DNA from: Zygnema cylindricum
Taxonomy: Eukaryota; Streptophyta; Zygnematophyceae; Zygnematales; Zygnemataceae
Length of the DNA stretch: 57,505 nt
Assembly: GCA_037447655.1 (NCBI GenBank)
Contig: JBBHKE010001857.1
Coordinates: 1-57,505 of the forward strand
Reading direction: 5' to 3'
This document shows, piece by piece, positions 21,940 through 33,347 of this stretch (position 1 is the stretch's first letter; the number at the start of each line of letters is the position of its first letter). Under the pieces are notes generated by a model. That model saw nothing but the letters and a program-made list of their open reading frames with translations, was not told the DNA's origin and searched no databases. The position numbers and the translations under genes were made by a program.

Positions 21940-23503
21940 CTAATTTTAGTTTCTATTTTAACCCACACTTTTCTCTACAATATTTTAACTTGGGAGAGGG
22001 CACAGGCTTTGTCATTATATCAACTACCATTTCCCCATCACCTCTATACACAAGATTCACAATTTTGTTTTCAACTATTTCCCTTACAAAACTCAATCTC
22101 ATATCCATACGCTTAGCCTTAAAATGAAGTTTTAGATTGGCTGCAATTGTAATTGTAGCCTGATTATCACAAAACACTTCATGTACTCCCTTATTCATAT
22201 ACCCTAGTTCTTGCAATAAAGACTAGACCCACATCAGCTCTTTCACAACAGAACAAGAGGCCATATACTCAGCCTCCATAGTTCATTGAGCAACCACCTT
22301 TTGTTGCTTGCTACTCCAACAACAAGCACCTTCCCCCACATATAACACATACCCAGAAGTGTATCTTCTCATAGACGCATCCCTATAACTGGCATCACTC
22401 CAAGTAGTGATGTCAGTGTGCTCCCATCCCAAATACAACCATAAATCCTTGGTTCCCACCAAGTATCTCATGACTCTCTTGGCTCCCTGCCAGTCTCTCT
22501 TTCTGGGATCATTAAGACTCCTACCGAGGACTCCAAATGTTGTTGCTATGTCCGGTCTAGTACAATTCAGAAAGTCAATCAAGCTTCCTACAACCTGTCT
22601 GTAAGGAACCGACTTCATAAATTGTCTCTCTTCTGGACTCATCTGATCATATAGTATTATCACTTCTCATTCTACATTCCCATCACTTACTTTCTTCAAG
22701 TCCATGGGAGTGGTACAACTATTTGCCTTTTCCATTTGAAATTTCTCAAACATATTTCCGATAGCCTCCTTCTGAGTAAGTTTGATTATTCTCTTCACTC
22801 TATCTCTTTCCATTTGAATCCCCAAAACATATTTAGACTCCCCTAAATCCTTCATGTTAAATCTGCTTCTAAGATCTTTCTTTAACTTATTGATATTGTC
22901 CATAGATTTACTTAACACCAACAAATCATCCATATAAATTGCAATAAAAATCACACCATTGGCATCCTCAAACATAAAAATAGAATGGTCACAACTGATC
23001 CGAATATATCCTAGACCGGTGAGAAACTCATTTAGTTTCTTGTTCCATTGTTTGGGAGCCTGCTTAAGTCCATATAAGGACTTTATGAGCCTACAGACTT
23101 TGCTCTCTTTTCCTTCCTCTATAAATTCCTCTGGTTGTCGCATAAATATTTCTTCCTCTAGTTCACCGTTGAGGAAAGCGGTTTTTATATCCATCTAGTG
23201 TATTTCCCTGTCTTCCGCTGCTGGTAGACTAAAGAGAATCCTTACAGATGGGAACCAAACCACCGGAGCAAAAGTCTCCTAATAATCTATCCCCTCTTTT
23301 TGGGTGAACCCCTTTCCTACCAACCCAGCCTTATATCTCTTAATGGTATTATTTGGGTTTTGTTTCAATTTAAATACCCATTTGCCTCCGATAGGTTTTC
23401 CGTCTGGGGGACAGTCCACCAACTCCCAAGTATTAGCTTCCATGATGGAAGCCATCTCATCATTTATGGCTCTGATCCATCGGTCTTTCTCTGGACTCTC
23501 CAT
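21940..23503 (-). pseudogene. B reverse transcriptase and RNase H, broken
   Basis: Reverse transcriptase pieces run from NTWELVDCPPDGKPIGGKW through MDIKTAFLNGELEEEI and LYGLKQAPKQWN to the catalytic YMDD box (IAIYMDDLLVLSKS); most copia elements have YVDD. RNase H follows with TRPDIA, WSDASYRD and CDNQATITIA, then MTKPVPSPKL at the C-terminus. Frame changes and stops at about 23195-23280 and 22664, and again near 22280, split the protein. It cannot be translated as one chain. Confidence 0.85.
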
Positions 23504-25316
23504 TCCCTCCGAGTATGACTGAGGCTCATCTGGGTGAGATAACTTTGTTACCTTGTGAGCAACCTGTTTTTATTGAAGCCTTTTGCTGCTCGTTCCTCCT
23601 CCCTCAAATTCCAAAGCTGGAATGTAGGGAAGTCTCACGTTCCCTTTTACTGTCTCATCGGCTCCCTTATCCATGGAAGCTCGTTCTGGCTCCTCCTTTC
23701 TGTCTCATCGGAGTGTATAGAGATATGAGGAGATCTCGGTGCATCTCCCCTATCTTGGCTCTCCCCTGAATTTGCAATCACGTTTTCACTTGTGTCCCTT
23801 TGGGGAAGATCCGAGTCCTCCTCACTCTCGGACTCAAAAGTGAATTTTTATCATTTTAGTGTATTTGAAGGGATCAAATGACTTTCCTTCATCCATGACA
23901 ACTAGAAGCTTTACCACAATGATATCTTGTTTAGCTAAGTCATAGACTCTAAATCCATTGACATCCTAATCATATCCCACAAAGTATCCTGGTTTCCCTT
24001 TAGCATCTAGTTTCTAGTTTTTCTTATCTGTGTCAAGACTATATGCTTGACTACCGAATGCTTTTAAGTGAGAAATATCTAGTTTCCTTCCAACCCATCT
24101 CGCATAAGGTGTCATTCCTCTAATGGCTGTAGTGAGAACTGTATTCTTAATGTAGTTAGCACAATGCATGGCCTCTGCCCAAAATATTCTTCCTATTTTC
24201 TTGTCAGCCAATATACTACACACACTATCTCCCAAAGTCTGGTTTAACCTCTCAGCTACCCCATTTTGTTCTCGATTATTCGGTACAGTTTTTTGATGCT
24301 GAACTCCCTCATCTCTCAAGTATTCCGCAAACTTGTTAGAGGTGTACTCTCCCCCATTATCACTCCTTATTGACTTAATGGGGGTTCTGTGCAATTTCTC
24401 ACTCCAGGCTTTGTATTCTTTGAAGTACTTTGGTGTTTCAGACTTTGTCCAGACATTAGTAACTGTGAGCATATGCTTTTTCCCCCCAACTGAAGGTACT
24501 CTTTTGGTCCCTAGATATCTGTGTGGACCATATCTAGTACTGTCTCACCTTTATATGTGGAAGTATTGGGAAAAGGCAGTTTGTGAGCCTTACCTTGGGC
24601 ACAACCACTACAATCATCCATCATTTCATTATCCCCAAAGTGAATGCCTTCTACTACACCTAGCTTCTTCATTTCCCTCAGCCTATCAAAATGCACATGC
24701 CCCAACCGCTTATACCAAATCATCAAGCTCGGAACACCACCATAGTAAGGACTCTTCTTTTCATTATTCATATTAAGCCTAAACATTCTTTGGGCGCCCT
24801 TACTTGTTGTGAAGTAGACTTCATCTCCATACTTAGCTATAAAGACTCCCTTTCTAGTGAAGTTATTAAAATCCTTATCATCTAGTACAAAGGTAGACAC
24901 AAGATTTTTACTCAGCTGAGGAATATAGAGCACATTTGAGAAGGTGAGTATAGAAGTTTTACCCTCCTCTAAGACTTTCAGATTTATTGAGCCCACTAGA
25001 TGTGTAGTAACTACTCTTCCATCCCCATACTCTATTTCTACAGTAGGGATCTTTTTTAACTTAGTGAAGAGGTGCTTCTCACGACACATAGGCATGGATG
25101 CACTTGAGTCGATGATCCATCCTCCTTGTGGCGCTTCCCGAATGGCTCCAAGAGCACAATTCTGTTTTTGAGGGATCTCCTTCTCCTCCAGATTCTCGTC
25201 GAGACGAAGCTCCCAATCCTCTTTTTCAGAGGACACATCCTCCTCGGTCTCTCCTTTGACACGTGTGACCACAAGTGCATTTTTCTTCCCTTCGGAAGAA
25301 CCCCCTCCACGGTTTT
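23504..25316 (-). pseudogene. B protease and integrase, broken
   Basis: The protease site reads IIDSSASMPMC near 25100, so the usual D-S/T-G-A has become DSSA. The integrase zinc region retains HVHF.. and CSGCAQGK near 24600-24700. The core keeps RSDNGGEYTS and the Glu in QNGVAERLNQ near 24240-24360. A frame break separates the first catalytic Asp (HTDI) from the rest. The linker toward reverse transcriptase (23504-24010) is rearranged and poorly open. Confidence 0.8.
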
Positions 25317-25317
25317 C

Positions 25318-26252
25318 TTAGAGCATCAGTTGCGACAGCTTGGTGCAATCAACTATGAAGTGTCCTGAAAAAATGACAAAGACCCTTGGAGGGCCTAGGC
25401 TCTCCAAATTGATCTCCTTTGAAGTTGTTTTACGGATTCTTCGGATATTTCCTCCACCGCTCAGTTTTGGTAGCTGGAGCTTGAATGCTCTTCCTCCTAT
25501 ATGGATCTCGATCGTGTTCTCGTGCACGAGTATCATTCGAACCAGTGTGTTCCACTTCCAAGAATTGTCATCCATTTTTTGTACTCGGTACACTATGTTT
25601 TCATACTCCTCAGGCAACTTCATGATGAGGGTGTTAACTTTCATCTTTATTGTGCCAGTCCAGTCGGCACTTTCCATCTCCATATACAGATAAGAGAGAT
25701 CATTACACTAGTCTAACATCTTCCCTCCTTTGTAAGTATAACTCCCCAGCCTTTGCTCAACCAGCGCAAGCTCTTGAATGGTACCAGCTCTATAGATCTC
25801 CACTATAGTCATTCACAACTCTTCGGCCTTGAAGATGTGAAGATGAGAGGTAGCCAATGCTTGAGTGAGGTGCCTCAGAATGAAGTTTCTGGCATTCATA
25901 TTGGTGTACTCCCATATTTGAATGTCGTTTTCCTCGGTCTTTACAGCCATCGCTCTGGGTGCCATGGCAATGGGAGTAAGAGGTGTCTCCTTTCCTTTCC
26001 TTTTTTTGCACACACTGCTGTCCCCGTCGTGTGCCTCCTCTGTTGGAGAAAATATTGTTGCAAAAAACCTCACTCCACCAAACCCTGGTGGAGTTCCCTG
26101 AGATGGACGTTTCACTTGTCCACAGACAATACCCCAATATCGCTTTTCACACAATGCCCCTGTCATCATGGCTTTCAGTAAATGAACCCAGATTCGTTGA
26201 AGATGGTCACCCTAGAGGGTAGGCCCATAACTTGCAATTCTGTATCTCCCAT
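25318..26252 (-). pseudogene. B gag, broken
   Basis: The start codon at 26252 lies inside the LTR (MGDTELQVMG...). A frame break follows at about codon 24, next to the ISWEAM motif. Recognisable blocks: ALCEKRYWGIV, GTPPGFGGVRFF, NFILRHLTQ and MKLPEEYENIV. The zinc knuckle is damaged: the first two Cys are lost (RVFVIFSGHFIVDC instead of C-x2-C-x4-H-x4-C). Confidence 0.75.
26222..26231 (-). promoter_or_regulatory. Primer-binding site of B (initiator tRNA-Met anticodon loop)
   Basis: The minus strand reads GTTATGGGCC one base after the LTR end. This is the exact complement of GGCCCATAAC in the anticodon stem-loop of eukaryotic initiator tRNA-Met, the half-tRNA priming site known for Drosophila copia and Ty5. 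Confidence 0.75.
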
Positions 26253-26582
26253 TCGACTGCAAAATTCAGGAAGCCTCTAGATAGCTTTTGACTAACCCAC
26301 TTTCAACTAGAACTGGTGCTACCCAAGCAGGCAGATAGACAATCTGACTGCACCTGACTGCACCCCTGTGCAGTCTTGACTCCTTTCAGTCCACAACAAA
26401 AGAATCACTGAAATTGCCCAACCACACGATTAGATTTCAAGTGGCAAAGATGCCAATATTCATACATGCTTATTGGGAGAGAGGCGGCTACCTCCTCAAT
26501 CCTCTAAGTCCTTTACCCCTTTCACAACCCCTATCTGGTGATATATGTACTAATCAGAAGACTATACAGTACAGAAAGGTAG

Positions 26583-27589
26583 TGTTGTAATTTATAAATC
26601 TTTATTTCAATAAATAGGGGTACAAATAACTTAGAATATTTTCTAAGTAGTCCACTGTAATACTTACCATTATTAGCGTTACAGTAGCAAAAAGTACAGT
26701 AGAGTGTATTGTACTTTTGCAGGGACACGGGTCGGCAAAAGAACGTATTCAGGTTTTTCGGAGTAGCGTTGACTGTCAGCCATACGTGTCACGCAGTTGA
26801 CGATTCGATTCTCTGGATCGGACGTACGGGATCTGAACCGGGCATTCCGGAAATATATGGTAAAGTTTGCAAGTACCATCGTCGATTGAATTTGTTTTAA
26901 CGGACTCGATTCACCAGGGACCACAAGCGTGATTCGCGTGGGACCACAAGTGACGAAGCACTCAGGTGCTTCGTACTACAGAACCACATTTGACTGAACT
27001 TTAGCGAGTACTGTTGACTAAGCAGTTGGAACGTTGTTTGTACGGTTGGAAGGTTTGCGTGTACGGTTTTATATCCTGAATTATATGAACAACATTGTTT
27101 TGTAGTTTATTGGAATAAAAAATATTGTTCCATTAATCAGGTTTTTAGAAAGTAATAATCACGGTTTTGAGGTACAGTGACGTACAGGTAAAATGCTTTG
27201 TCTTTAGTTAGGATGATAACCGTAGTAACGGTTTCCTAAATAAGTGTTGATCAGTAGATACACAGTGTTAGTATATAACTTAGGACTTAGCCAATTTTGT
27301 AGCATCCAACTTTGAGAATATGATTATCTAAGGGCAATTTTTGGGAAACGTCTAAACATCATATCTTAAGGTATAATAAGTCATTTGAGCTGCAATTTTG
27401 GGAATTAGCAGTTTACTGTATTTTGTATCACTGTGGAAAGTTTGAGTAATATTGGATTTGTGAGTCATATTTTGTGTTAGTTCAAAGCTGGTTGTTGAGT
27501 AGGTGTTTTGATAGTTTCTGCTGTTTTTAGATGTCTACCTCCACTACTACTGTTGGTTCTCCCTCTGCAACTGTGGTTGTAGAACAACA
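26583..27589 (+). mobile_element. 5' LTR of element C (family 2)
   Basis: 1007 bp from TGTTGTAATTTATAAATC to GTAGAACAACA. It includes three gaccacaag-type repeats, a hairpin CGAAGCACTCAGGTGCTTCG at 26955-26974 and GATCTGAACCGG (reverse of a box B) at 26840. The last 59 bp (from ATG at 27531) encode the Gag N-terminus. It inserted into LTR B at 26582. Confidence 0.8.
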
Positions 27590-28815
27590 GGTTATGGGCC
27601 TTTCGTCAAGAATTCCTATCTTTAATCGCCAAAAGTATGCTTACTAGGCGGCGATGGTTGAATCATCGTTTAAAACCGCTGACTTATTGGGGGTCTTCGA
27701 TGGCTCTCTGGATGAAACAGATCCAAGTTGGGCAAAGAAGAATTCAATGGCAAGGAACAATCTAATTCTTTGTATTTCAGAAAATTTGGTCATGTCTCGA
27801 CTGAAAATGAGGAAGGCGAGCGAGATTTGGACATCACTGAAATCCGCTTTTGAGAAAGCGAATGTTCAAGAGGAGCTTTTGGTGGCAGGAAAAATTTGGG
27901 GATACAAATACTCGGGGGGTACTATGGTTGAGTATTGTGACAATTTTCGTGTACTCATTGATGCTCACTCTACTGCTGGGGGTCATTTCCTAATTTTCAA
28001 CAAGCAGCTTTGCTTATAAGAGGTCTCCCTAGTAGCATGAAGAGAGTGTCTGTTCAGTTGAAAAGTCATGAAAAAGCTCGCTGGTCATTTCAGTTAGCAT
28101 ATAATGTTATATTGGAAGAAGAAACTAATACTAAACTCCTTGAAAGAGAGGGAAAGGTTGAAGCATTTGCAACAAACTTTGACAAAAAAAATCATATTAA
28201 TCAGAGCAGGATTCAGTTTAACCAGAATCAGAATCAGTTTAGTCAGTACAATCAGAGGCAAAATAGGCCGTCTTCTACTACTTGTTTTTATTTTTCCGAG
28301 AAGGGTTATGGATACAGGTACTGTCCTGAGCAGAAAAAAGCTAATGAGACAGGTTTATACAGGCCAGGTTGGCAGCAAAGCCAATACCACAAAGGCTTCT
28401 CTAGGAATCCTACACGTGGAAATGCTCTTTTTTCAGCTTATGGAACTGATGTAGATAAGTCTTTAAGCTTCAAAGATGAAAAGGATGCGGAGTTATTTGC
28501 TATGGCGGCAGCCATGGAGTGTCCAAAGGATGCACGATGGATCATGGACACGGGAGCGTTTGCCCACATGTGTGGAACAAAGCGGCTTTCACGAATCTGC
28601 AGCAAACATCTCCAAAGAGTATTTGCTATGCTTGTGGCATGAGTGTTCAAACCTTAGCTCAGGGTGATGTATCTTTGATGGTAGATGTAAGGGGAAATTT
28701 GGTAGAGAGAACCCTTCACAATGTTTTGTTTGTTCCAGACTTTAAGAAAAATCTTTTTTCTACATCATTAGTGGAGAGCAATGGCTTTGAAGTCATTCTG
28801 AAAGGAGGTAGACAT
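27531..28815 (+). pseudogene. Element C gag-protease fragment
   Basis: Gag starts MSTSTTTVGSPSATVVVEQQ in the LTR and continues over the primer-binding site (27590-27600) as VMGLSSRIPIF. A TAG at 27645-27647 replaces the Trp of YWAAM. Later parts include KIWGYKYSGGT, an Asn/Gln-rich stretch (QFNQ-type) and a damaged knuckle (CFYFSEKGYGYRYC: Cys to Phe, His to Tyr). The protease site MDTGAFAHMC is intact near 28545. The copy stops at 28815 in the region before integrase (NLFSTSLVESNGFEVILKG). No integrase, reverse transcriptase or 3' LTR follows. Confidence 0.85.
27590..27600 (+). promoter_or_regulatory. Primer-binding site of C
   Basis: GGTTATGGGCC directly follows the LTR terminal CA: 11 bases complementary to the initiator tRNA-Met anticodon stem-loop. 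Confidence 0.75.
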
Positions 28816-30069
28816 GTTCGCCCCAATTCGCGTCATAATTTGCGTAATACACCAATAAGCCTGTACCAAACATGAAAACAAACCCCAAATCTATCGTACC
28901 GGAAAGATATCGAAAGATTGCTTGGCCGTCATACAAAATAACTCCTCTTTCCTTGACGATATATGACGACAACTAAAACCGGCCATAGTTCATTGGATAT
29001 ATGTTTAATAATGTCTAAAAATGATATTTGATTGTAAAAACTATTGTAGTATATTTTTATTAATAACTTTTCTATAATTACCCGTATTTGTGTAAAATAC
29101 CATTGTCAGTAGTGGACACCTCGTGTCTCCTTTAGATTTCTCAAAGTATACAATTGCTTAACCACTCACATACTCCCAAAAATATATGTATATAAACTTG
29201 ATTCCATGTTGAAATAAATTGCATTATGTTACCTTGATATATAAAAAAAATCTTAAAAATATATCCACATTGTATACACAATCTAGTATACAAGTCCAAA
29301 CCTTTAAAACATAAAAGACCATGTACTATGTTTAGCTCCAAAAACATATTGATGAATAATTAGTGTTTTACAATTGCCTATATTTTTTTGTAGTGCGTAC
29401 AATAATATATACCATCTCATTATTATTGTAAACATATGGGATAGCTACCGCTAAAAAAAGTATTTATATGCGTCTTAAATGCTACAACAAACATCAACGA
29501 AGCACGTTAAATGGATTTTGTTTCTAACTATGCAATAAATTTATTATATACATATTTACTTGTTTTTGTTTAATTTTATCAATCACCCATTTTGTATAAA
29601 TATATACCATTAACCCATTTTGTTAACATAATTTGTTTCATTATATTATGATATTATACATGCAATTTTAACCAATAGTTATTGTACCATGTACTATTAC
29701 GACTGAATAAATTATTTAGTAATAGATATTATTTGTATAGTCGAATTTAATGTTTTAAACACACAATCTTCATTATTATAAATAATACTACTCATAACCC
29801 TATAACATTTGACTCCCTAACTTAGTGTTGTTTAAACGAATTAATGGGAAAGGCACCTAACAAAGTTATGTTGCCCATGGTTGTTAAATTTACTCAAAAT
29901 TGGTCTCTACTTTTAATGGGGTATCAACATCATTATTTAAGGGGAGTTGACTAAATGATTATTATGAATTTTTATTTCCCATTAAATATTATTAAATCCT
30001 TAAATCTAGTTTATAATGGTGAGTGCACGGATAGAATAAGTCACAATGTCTTGTTATAGTAATTGACAT
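28816..30069. other. AT-rich sequence of unknown origin joined to truncated C
   Basis: It begins CGCCCCAATTCGCGTCATAA at the break in element C. About 70% AT, no frame over 70 codons of note, no LTR or TIR recognised. It could be an inserted element or the pre-insertion flank. Confidence 0.4.
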
Positions 30070-30141
30070 TAGTGTTGGGTATCGAGGGCCCCATCCTGAT
30101 ATTTGACATATATCGAATTTTGGGTATCTGATAATCAATAT
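30070..30141 (+). mobile_element. Truncated hAT-like MITE (TAGTGTTGGGTATCG)
   Basis: TAGTGTTGGGTATCGAGGGCC followed by TATCGAATTTTGGGTA matches the first 70 bp of the MITE at 3320. LTR L cuts it off at 30142. Confidence 0.75.
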
Positions 30142-30652
30142 TGAAATTCTATAGGCTCCATTGCCACACAAAAATTGCACATTCAAAGAAGCTTATCTAG
30201 ATAGTCTCGACTCCAAGTTAATACAAACCCAAATGACTAACACCCAGATAGTCAGAACCCCAATACAGATTCACCCTTGTGAAAACAAGACCTTCTGTGT
30301 GCTCAGTTCCACCATAGAATGCAATGCTTGAACATGTGATTTGGACAATATTCCCCACTTTGACTTTCCCTTGTAAATACCACCACCCTGGCAGGTAAAA
30401 ACTTTGACCAACTACAACCTTCTGTAGCCTAGACTCCCCGTAGTCCGCAACAAAAATTATCACTAAAATTGCTCACCCGAGCATTAAGTTATGACTGACC
30501 AAAGTTGGCTGATAAATACAGATGCACTCTGGGAGAGAGGCGACTATCTAATTTTTTCTAAAGCCTAAACTACCTCTTTGAGCCTACTATTAGTGTATCC
30601 TAGCAATCAAAAGACTGTAAGGTATAAGAAAGTACAGGCATCGCAGTACTTA
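30142..30652 (-). mobile_element. Partial family-1 LTR (L)
   Basis: The minus strand ends with ATGGAGCCTATAGAATTTCA, the gag start block. The rest matches the 3' half of LTR I (CCTAGACTCCCC.., CATTAAGTTATGACTGACC, GGGAGAGAGGCG). It stops at 30652, where the 3' LTR of A begins, so A inserted into or recombined with it. Confidence 0.75.
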
Positions 30653-31619
30653 TGTAATTTTGTGATCTCCATTAGTACACAGAATGTCCAACTTATATGA
30701 AACCTCTAGGATGTTATATGCAGTTTTGAATTTGGCAACGAATAAATTCCACCTTTGGACGCAAACATTGTGATCGATTACACCCTTGTGTAGCATAGAA
30801 TCCCCTGAGTCAGCAGCAAAAAGAACCACTGAAATTGCTCACCGGAGCATTAAGTTATGGCTGACCAAAGTTAGTCCATAAATACAAGTGCTCTCTAGGA
30901 GAGAGGTTGAAAAACCAAAAATATTCTAAGTCCTAAACTACCTCTCTAAACCTGTTACTTGGGTACTCAACCAATCATAGGACTGTAAAGTACAAAAAAG
31001 TACAGATACCGCTGCACTTCTTGTACGTCCATAGTACAAAATGGTCGTTTCGCTGACGCGTGTCAGTTTCGAAGCTGTAGTTGCTCCTCTCGCGATATCC
31101 GTTGTCCAACCATGTATTGAAACGTGTCATCCGCCAACATCTGGTCCGCAAACTGCCAAAGTGCCACTCCGACATTTTAGCTCCATTGTGAGCCGTTCGA
31201 TCAGATCAAGACACTTGATTTCGTCCGTCGAAATTAAATGTCGATTCCTATATTTTGTGCGGTCTCGATTTTGTGCGGACCGGTACATTTCCATGTTCAA
31301 GTTGTAATGTAATTAGTTAAATGGAATATTGTGCGCAGTTTATCTTTAAATAAATATCATACCATATATGTGTATCGCTTCTACAAAACCTACCGGATAA
31401 GGCAGGCGGTTAATCCGTACGGCTATCATCCGGAGGTCACAAGATCAAATCCTACTGGCGACTCTCCATCTTTTGGAGGAAACCCTACTAACCTTCAGCA
31501 TGTCTCATTGGTTGTAAGAGGCAGCTATGAATGCCTGCGAGTCCTCGGTGACTACGACAAGTATGAGGGTTGTAGTAAGGCCACAAAAAAAAGACTATAA
31601 AATACTTCCCTTTTCAACA
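30653..31619 (-). mobile_element. 3' LTR of A
   Basis: 967 bp on the minus strand from TGTTGAAAAGGGAAGTATT to GAATTACA-like ...AATTACA (plus strand starts TGTAATTTTG). It follows the polypurine tract AAAATAAGGGGAG. It is similar along its length to 37502-38442 and 38740-39767. Confidence 0.8.
31399..31474 (+). promoter_or_regulatory. tRNA-like Pol III module antisense to 3' LTR A
   Basis: AAGGCAGGCGGTTAATCC (box A-like), AGATCAAATCC at 31442-31452 (box B-like) and TTTT at 31471-31474. Confidence 0.5.
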
Positions 31620-31639
31620 CTCCCCTTATTTTATAGTCT

Positions 31640-32505
31640 ATCTTTTGCTTCAGTTCACACTTCTCCCTACAAAATATTAATTTGGGAGAAGGAATCGGTT
31701 TAGTCCTCATATCTGCTACCATTTCACTAACTAGTTTATATTCCACACTAATTATTTTATTCTCTACCTTCTCTCTAAAAAAACTCAATTGAATATCCAT
31801 ATGATTTGCTTTAAAGTGATGTTTAGGGTTTGTAGCAATTAGAATCGCAGCTTCATTGCCATAAAATATCTTTTGCACTCCATTTTTCATATATCCCCAT
31901 TTGTAAAGCAAAAATTTCACCCATATCAATTCTTTCACAGCCGAACAAGAGGCCATATACTCAGCCTCCATGGTGGACCGAGCAACCACCTTTTGTTGCT
32001 TGCTGCTCCAACAGCCAGCCCCATTCCCAACATACAACAAATACCTAGAAGTACACCTTCTCATCTGAGCATCCCCATAACTGGCATCACTCCAATTAGT
32101 GATTTTAGTATTATCCCCTCCCCAATGCAGCCACAAATCGTTTGTTCCTATCAAGTACCGCATGACCCTTTTGGCCGCTTCCCAATCTTTCTTTCTAGGA
32201 TCATTCATACTCCTACTTAATACTCCCACAGCTGCTGCTATATCAGGACGAGTACAATTCATAAAATAGATCAAACTACCGACAACCTGTCTGTACGGAA
32301 TAGTTTGCATGAACTTTCTTTCCTCAGGTCCTAACTCATTATCTAAGATCAAGATTCCCTCTTCTGAGCTCCCCTCACTTCCCTTCTTTAAGTCCATTGG
32401 AGTCGTACAACTATTTGCTTTATCCATTTGAAATTTTTCCAGCATATTCCCAATTGCTTCCTTTTGAGTTAGTCTAATTATCTTCTTTTCTCTATCCCTC
32501 TCCAA
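31640..32505 (-). pseudogene. A RNase H domain
   Basis: It holds SCTTPMDLKKG, PYRQVVGSLIYFMNCTRPDI, WSDASYGD (catalytic Asp), TMEAEYMA (catalytic Glu) and MRTKPIPSPKL. The usual CDNQAAI is FYGNEAAI, so one catalytic Asp is lost. A 49-bp tandem duplication (copies starting CTTCCTTTTGAGTT at 32457 and 32506) shifts the frame at its N-terminal side. Confidence 0.85.
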
Positions 32506-33347
32506 CTTCCTTTTGAGTTTGTCTAATTGTTTTCTTCCCTCTATCTCTCTCCATTTGAAATCCCAAAATATATTTTGCTTCCCCCAAGTCTTTTATTTCA
32601 AATCTACACTTTAGATCCTTTTTCAATCTATTAGTTTTCTCTATTGATTTACACAACACAAGCAAATCGTCAACATAATTGTTATTGCTTGTCAACAGCA
32701 AAGGTCTCCTCATAATCGATTCCCTCTTTCTGTGCAAACCCCTTTGCCACTAATCTGGCCTAGTATCGCTCGATAGTGTTATCCGGATTAAGTTTCAACT
32801 TAAATACCCACTTACATCATATTGGCTTTCTGTCCGGAGGACAATCCACCAACTCCTATGTGTTTGCTTCCATAATGGAAGCTATCTCATCATTAATAGC
32901 TGTCACCCATCTACTACGTTCTTGACTATTAATTGCTTCCAAGTAAGTCTGGGGTTTGCTCAAGTGTGACGGCTTAGTTACCTTGTTGTTCACTTGTCTC
33001 TCTTGAAGGCTCTTGCTGATTCTCCTTTGTACTTCAAAATCAGATGCTGGGATGGAGGGTAATCTCGGATTTCCCCAAACAACTTCATCCTCTCCCCTAT
33101 CCGTGGAGTCCATCTTCGGAAGTTCATTGTCCATTTCCGGTCTCTCCTTGTTTTCTTCCTCGGTTTGAACTAGAAGTTGTGACTTCAAGAGAGAGTCACT
33201 CTTGATCAGTTTTTCCTCGTCCTCCGCATGGTCAGGCTGAACCGGAGTGCGGTTAGAAGAATTTGAATCTAACTCATGTTCGGATTGAATTTTTATTCTG
33301 ACCGGTTTAGTATACTTAAAGGGATCTATCGACTTTCCTTCAACCAT
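32506..33347 (-). pseudogene. A reverse transcriptase with a large internal deletion
   Basis: Upstream are the acidic linker (EEENKERPEMDNELPKMD) and AINDEIASIMEANT. The fingers end at GIDYEETFA, then jump to YVDDLLVLCKSIEKTNRLKK near 32680. About 110 residues, including the MDVKTAFLNG and LYGLKQAPR motifs, are deleted. Catalytic YVDD remains but the palm is incomplete. Confidence 0.8.

Larger units (their letters stand above)
20936..26582 (-). mobile_element. Copia element B (family 1), 5' LTR cut by element C
   Basis: Order on the minus strand: partial 5' LTR (26582-26233), primer-binding site, gag, protease, integrase, reverse transcriptase, RNase H, polypurine tract AAAATAAGGGGAG, 3' LTR (21921-20936). 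This is the Ty1/copia order, integrase before reverse transcriptase. The 5' LTR stops at 26582, where the LTR of element C begins. About 630 bp of the LTR is missing on that side. Confidence 0.9.

Noticed and set aside
29141-29347. Short frame of 68 codons in AT-rich DNA
   Set aside because: No motif, no homologous frame in related sequence, and length expected by chance.
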